The notes beneath the pieces are model-generated. The model was given only the letters and a program-made list of their open reading frames with translations, did no database searches and was not told the origin of the DNA. Of a DNA stretch of 64,000 nucleotides, positions 63,801 through 64,000 are shown one piece after another (within the stretch, counting starts at the first letter, position 1; each line of letters opens with the position of its first letter). Where the stretch lies: assembly GCA_965223255.1 (NCBI GenBank), contig CBDCWA010000002.1, positions 682,001-746,000 of the forward strand, written 5' to 3'. The stretch comes from CBDCWA01 sp965223255. Its GTDB lineage: Bacteria; Pseudomonadota; Alphaproteobacteria; Rhizobiales; Hyphomicrobiaceae. The translations under genes and the position numbers were made by a program.

Positions 63801-64000
63801 GTCATGCTGCACGCCATAAGAGCGTGCCGCGTTTCAATCGAAGTCCGACAGTCTTGCCGACACCACTGCCGCCAGGCTGCAGCAGTGGTGTATCGATCGT
63901 TAAAGAGGGGAGTCCTTCGGACAAGGGAACTGCAACGTCAAATAAGGGAGGTTGACGCGGCAGGTTTTCATGCGCACTTGCGGTCCCGAGCCATTGTCGT
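63801..64000. other. Right end of window, no gene seen
   Basis: The last 200 bases hold no complete coding frame. A gene may begin past the edge. Confidence 0.4.

Noticed and set aside
1..64000. CRISPR array, prophage or integrative element
   Set aside because: No regularly spaced repeats, integrase, phage structural genes or terminal att-like repeats were seen; the repeats found are only two-copy tandem units.

Overview
The window comes from an alphaproteobacterium of moderate GC content. The evidence is a Caulobacter-style cpa/tad pilus locus, NtrC-family dicarboxylate control with a sigma-54 promoter, an alphaproteobacterial ArsR-ArsC-AqpS arsenic set, CoxMSL-type molybdenum hydroxylases and TRAP transport. 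The genus cannot be named from the sequence. I found no rRNA, tRNA, CRISPR array, transposase, integrase or origin.

Layout. 0-7.3 kb is exopolysaccharide biosynthesis and export: a GT4 glycosyltransferase, a WecG/TagA glycosyltransferase, a polyprenyl-phosphate sugar phosphotransferase and a Wza-like exporter, with a PAF-acetylhydrolase-like hydrolase between them. 7.4-15.6 kb is mixed chromosome: two secreted proteins of unknown function, a UbiD-family decarboxylase, a subtilase-like protein that has lost its catalytic His, a membrane zinc peptidase, RimO and a YdjM-like membrane protein. 15.6-28 kb is the tad locus. TadE/TadF-like genes and a stand-alone secretin N-domain protein lie on the minus strand. 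Two flp pilins, cpaA, cpaB, cpaC, cpaD, cpaE, cpaF, tadB and tadC lie on the plus strand. An arsenic operon (arsR-arsC-aqpS, 28.1-29.9 kb) sits between tadC and a minus-strand TadD-like TPR lipoprotein.

31-33.7 kb holds a STAND-type NTPase with a C-terminal membrane helix, divergent from a SLATT-like membrane protein. This is the best candidate in the window for an undescribed (possibly defensive) system. After an HU-like gene (33.8 kb) come three tandem TadG-like VWA genes (34.6-39.5 kb), where the middle copy looks like a mosaic of the other two. 40-45.4 kb contains a HlyD/FtsX/LolD-type exporter and a POT transporter paired with a CmcJ-like oxidoreductase.

45.6-52.2 kb is a DctB-DctD two-component system followed by a DctP-Q-M TRAP transporter. 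Between them lie two matching dyads and a near-consensus sigma-54 promoter. Converging on it, 52.2-58.7 kb, is a minus-strand catabolic operon: a three-subunit molybdenum hydroxylase, an amidohydrolase and a second UbiD-type decarboxylase. A gamma-glutamyltransferase-like gene lies upstream of that operon. The window ends with an AcuI/YhdH-like reductase, a TauD/TfdA dioxygenase and a bactofilin fused to a cadherin-like repeat.

How they fit together. The EPS and tad loci both serve surface attachment. The DctBD/TRAP/UbiD/Mo-hydroxylase block looks like sensing, uptake and breakdown of an (aromatic or heterocyclic) carboxylic acid; its substrate is not readable from the sequence. All functional assignments come from reading motifs by eye, without database searches.
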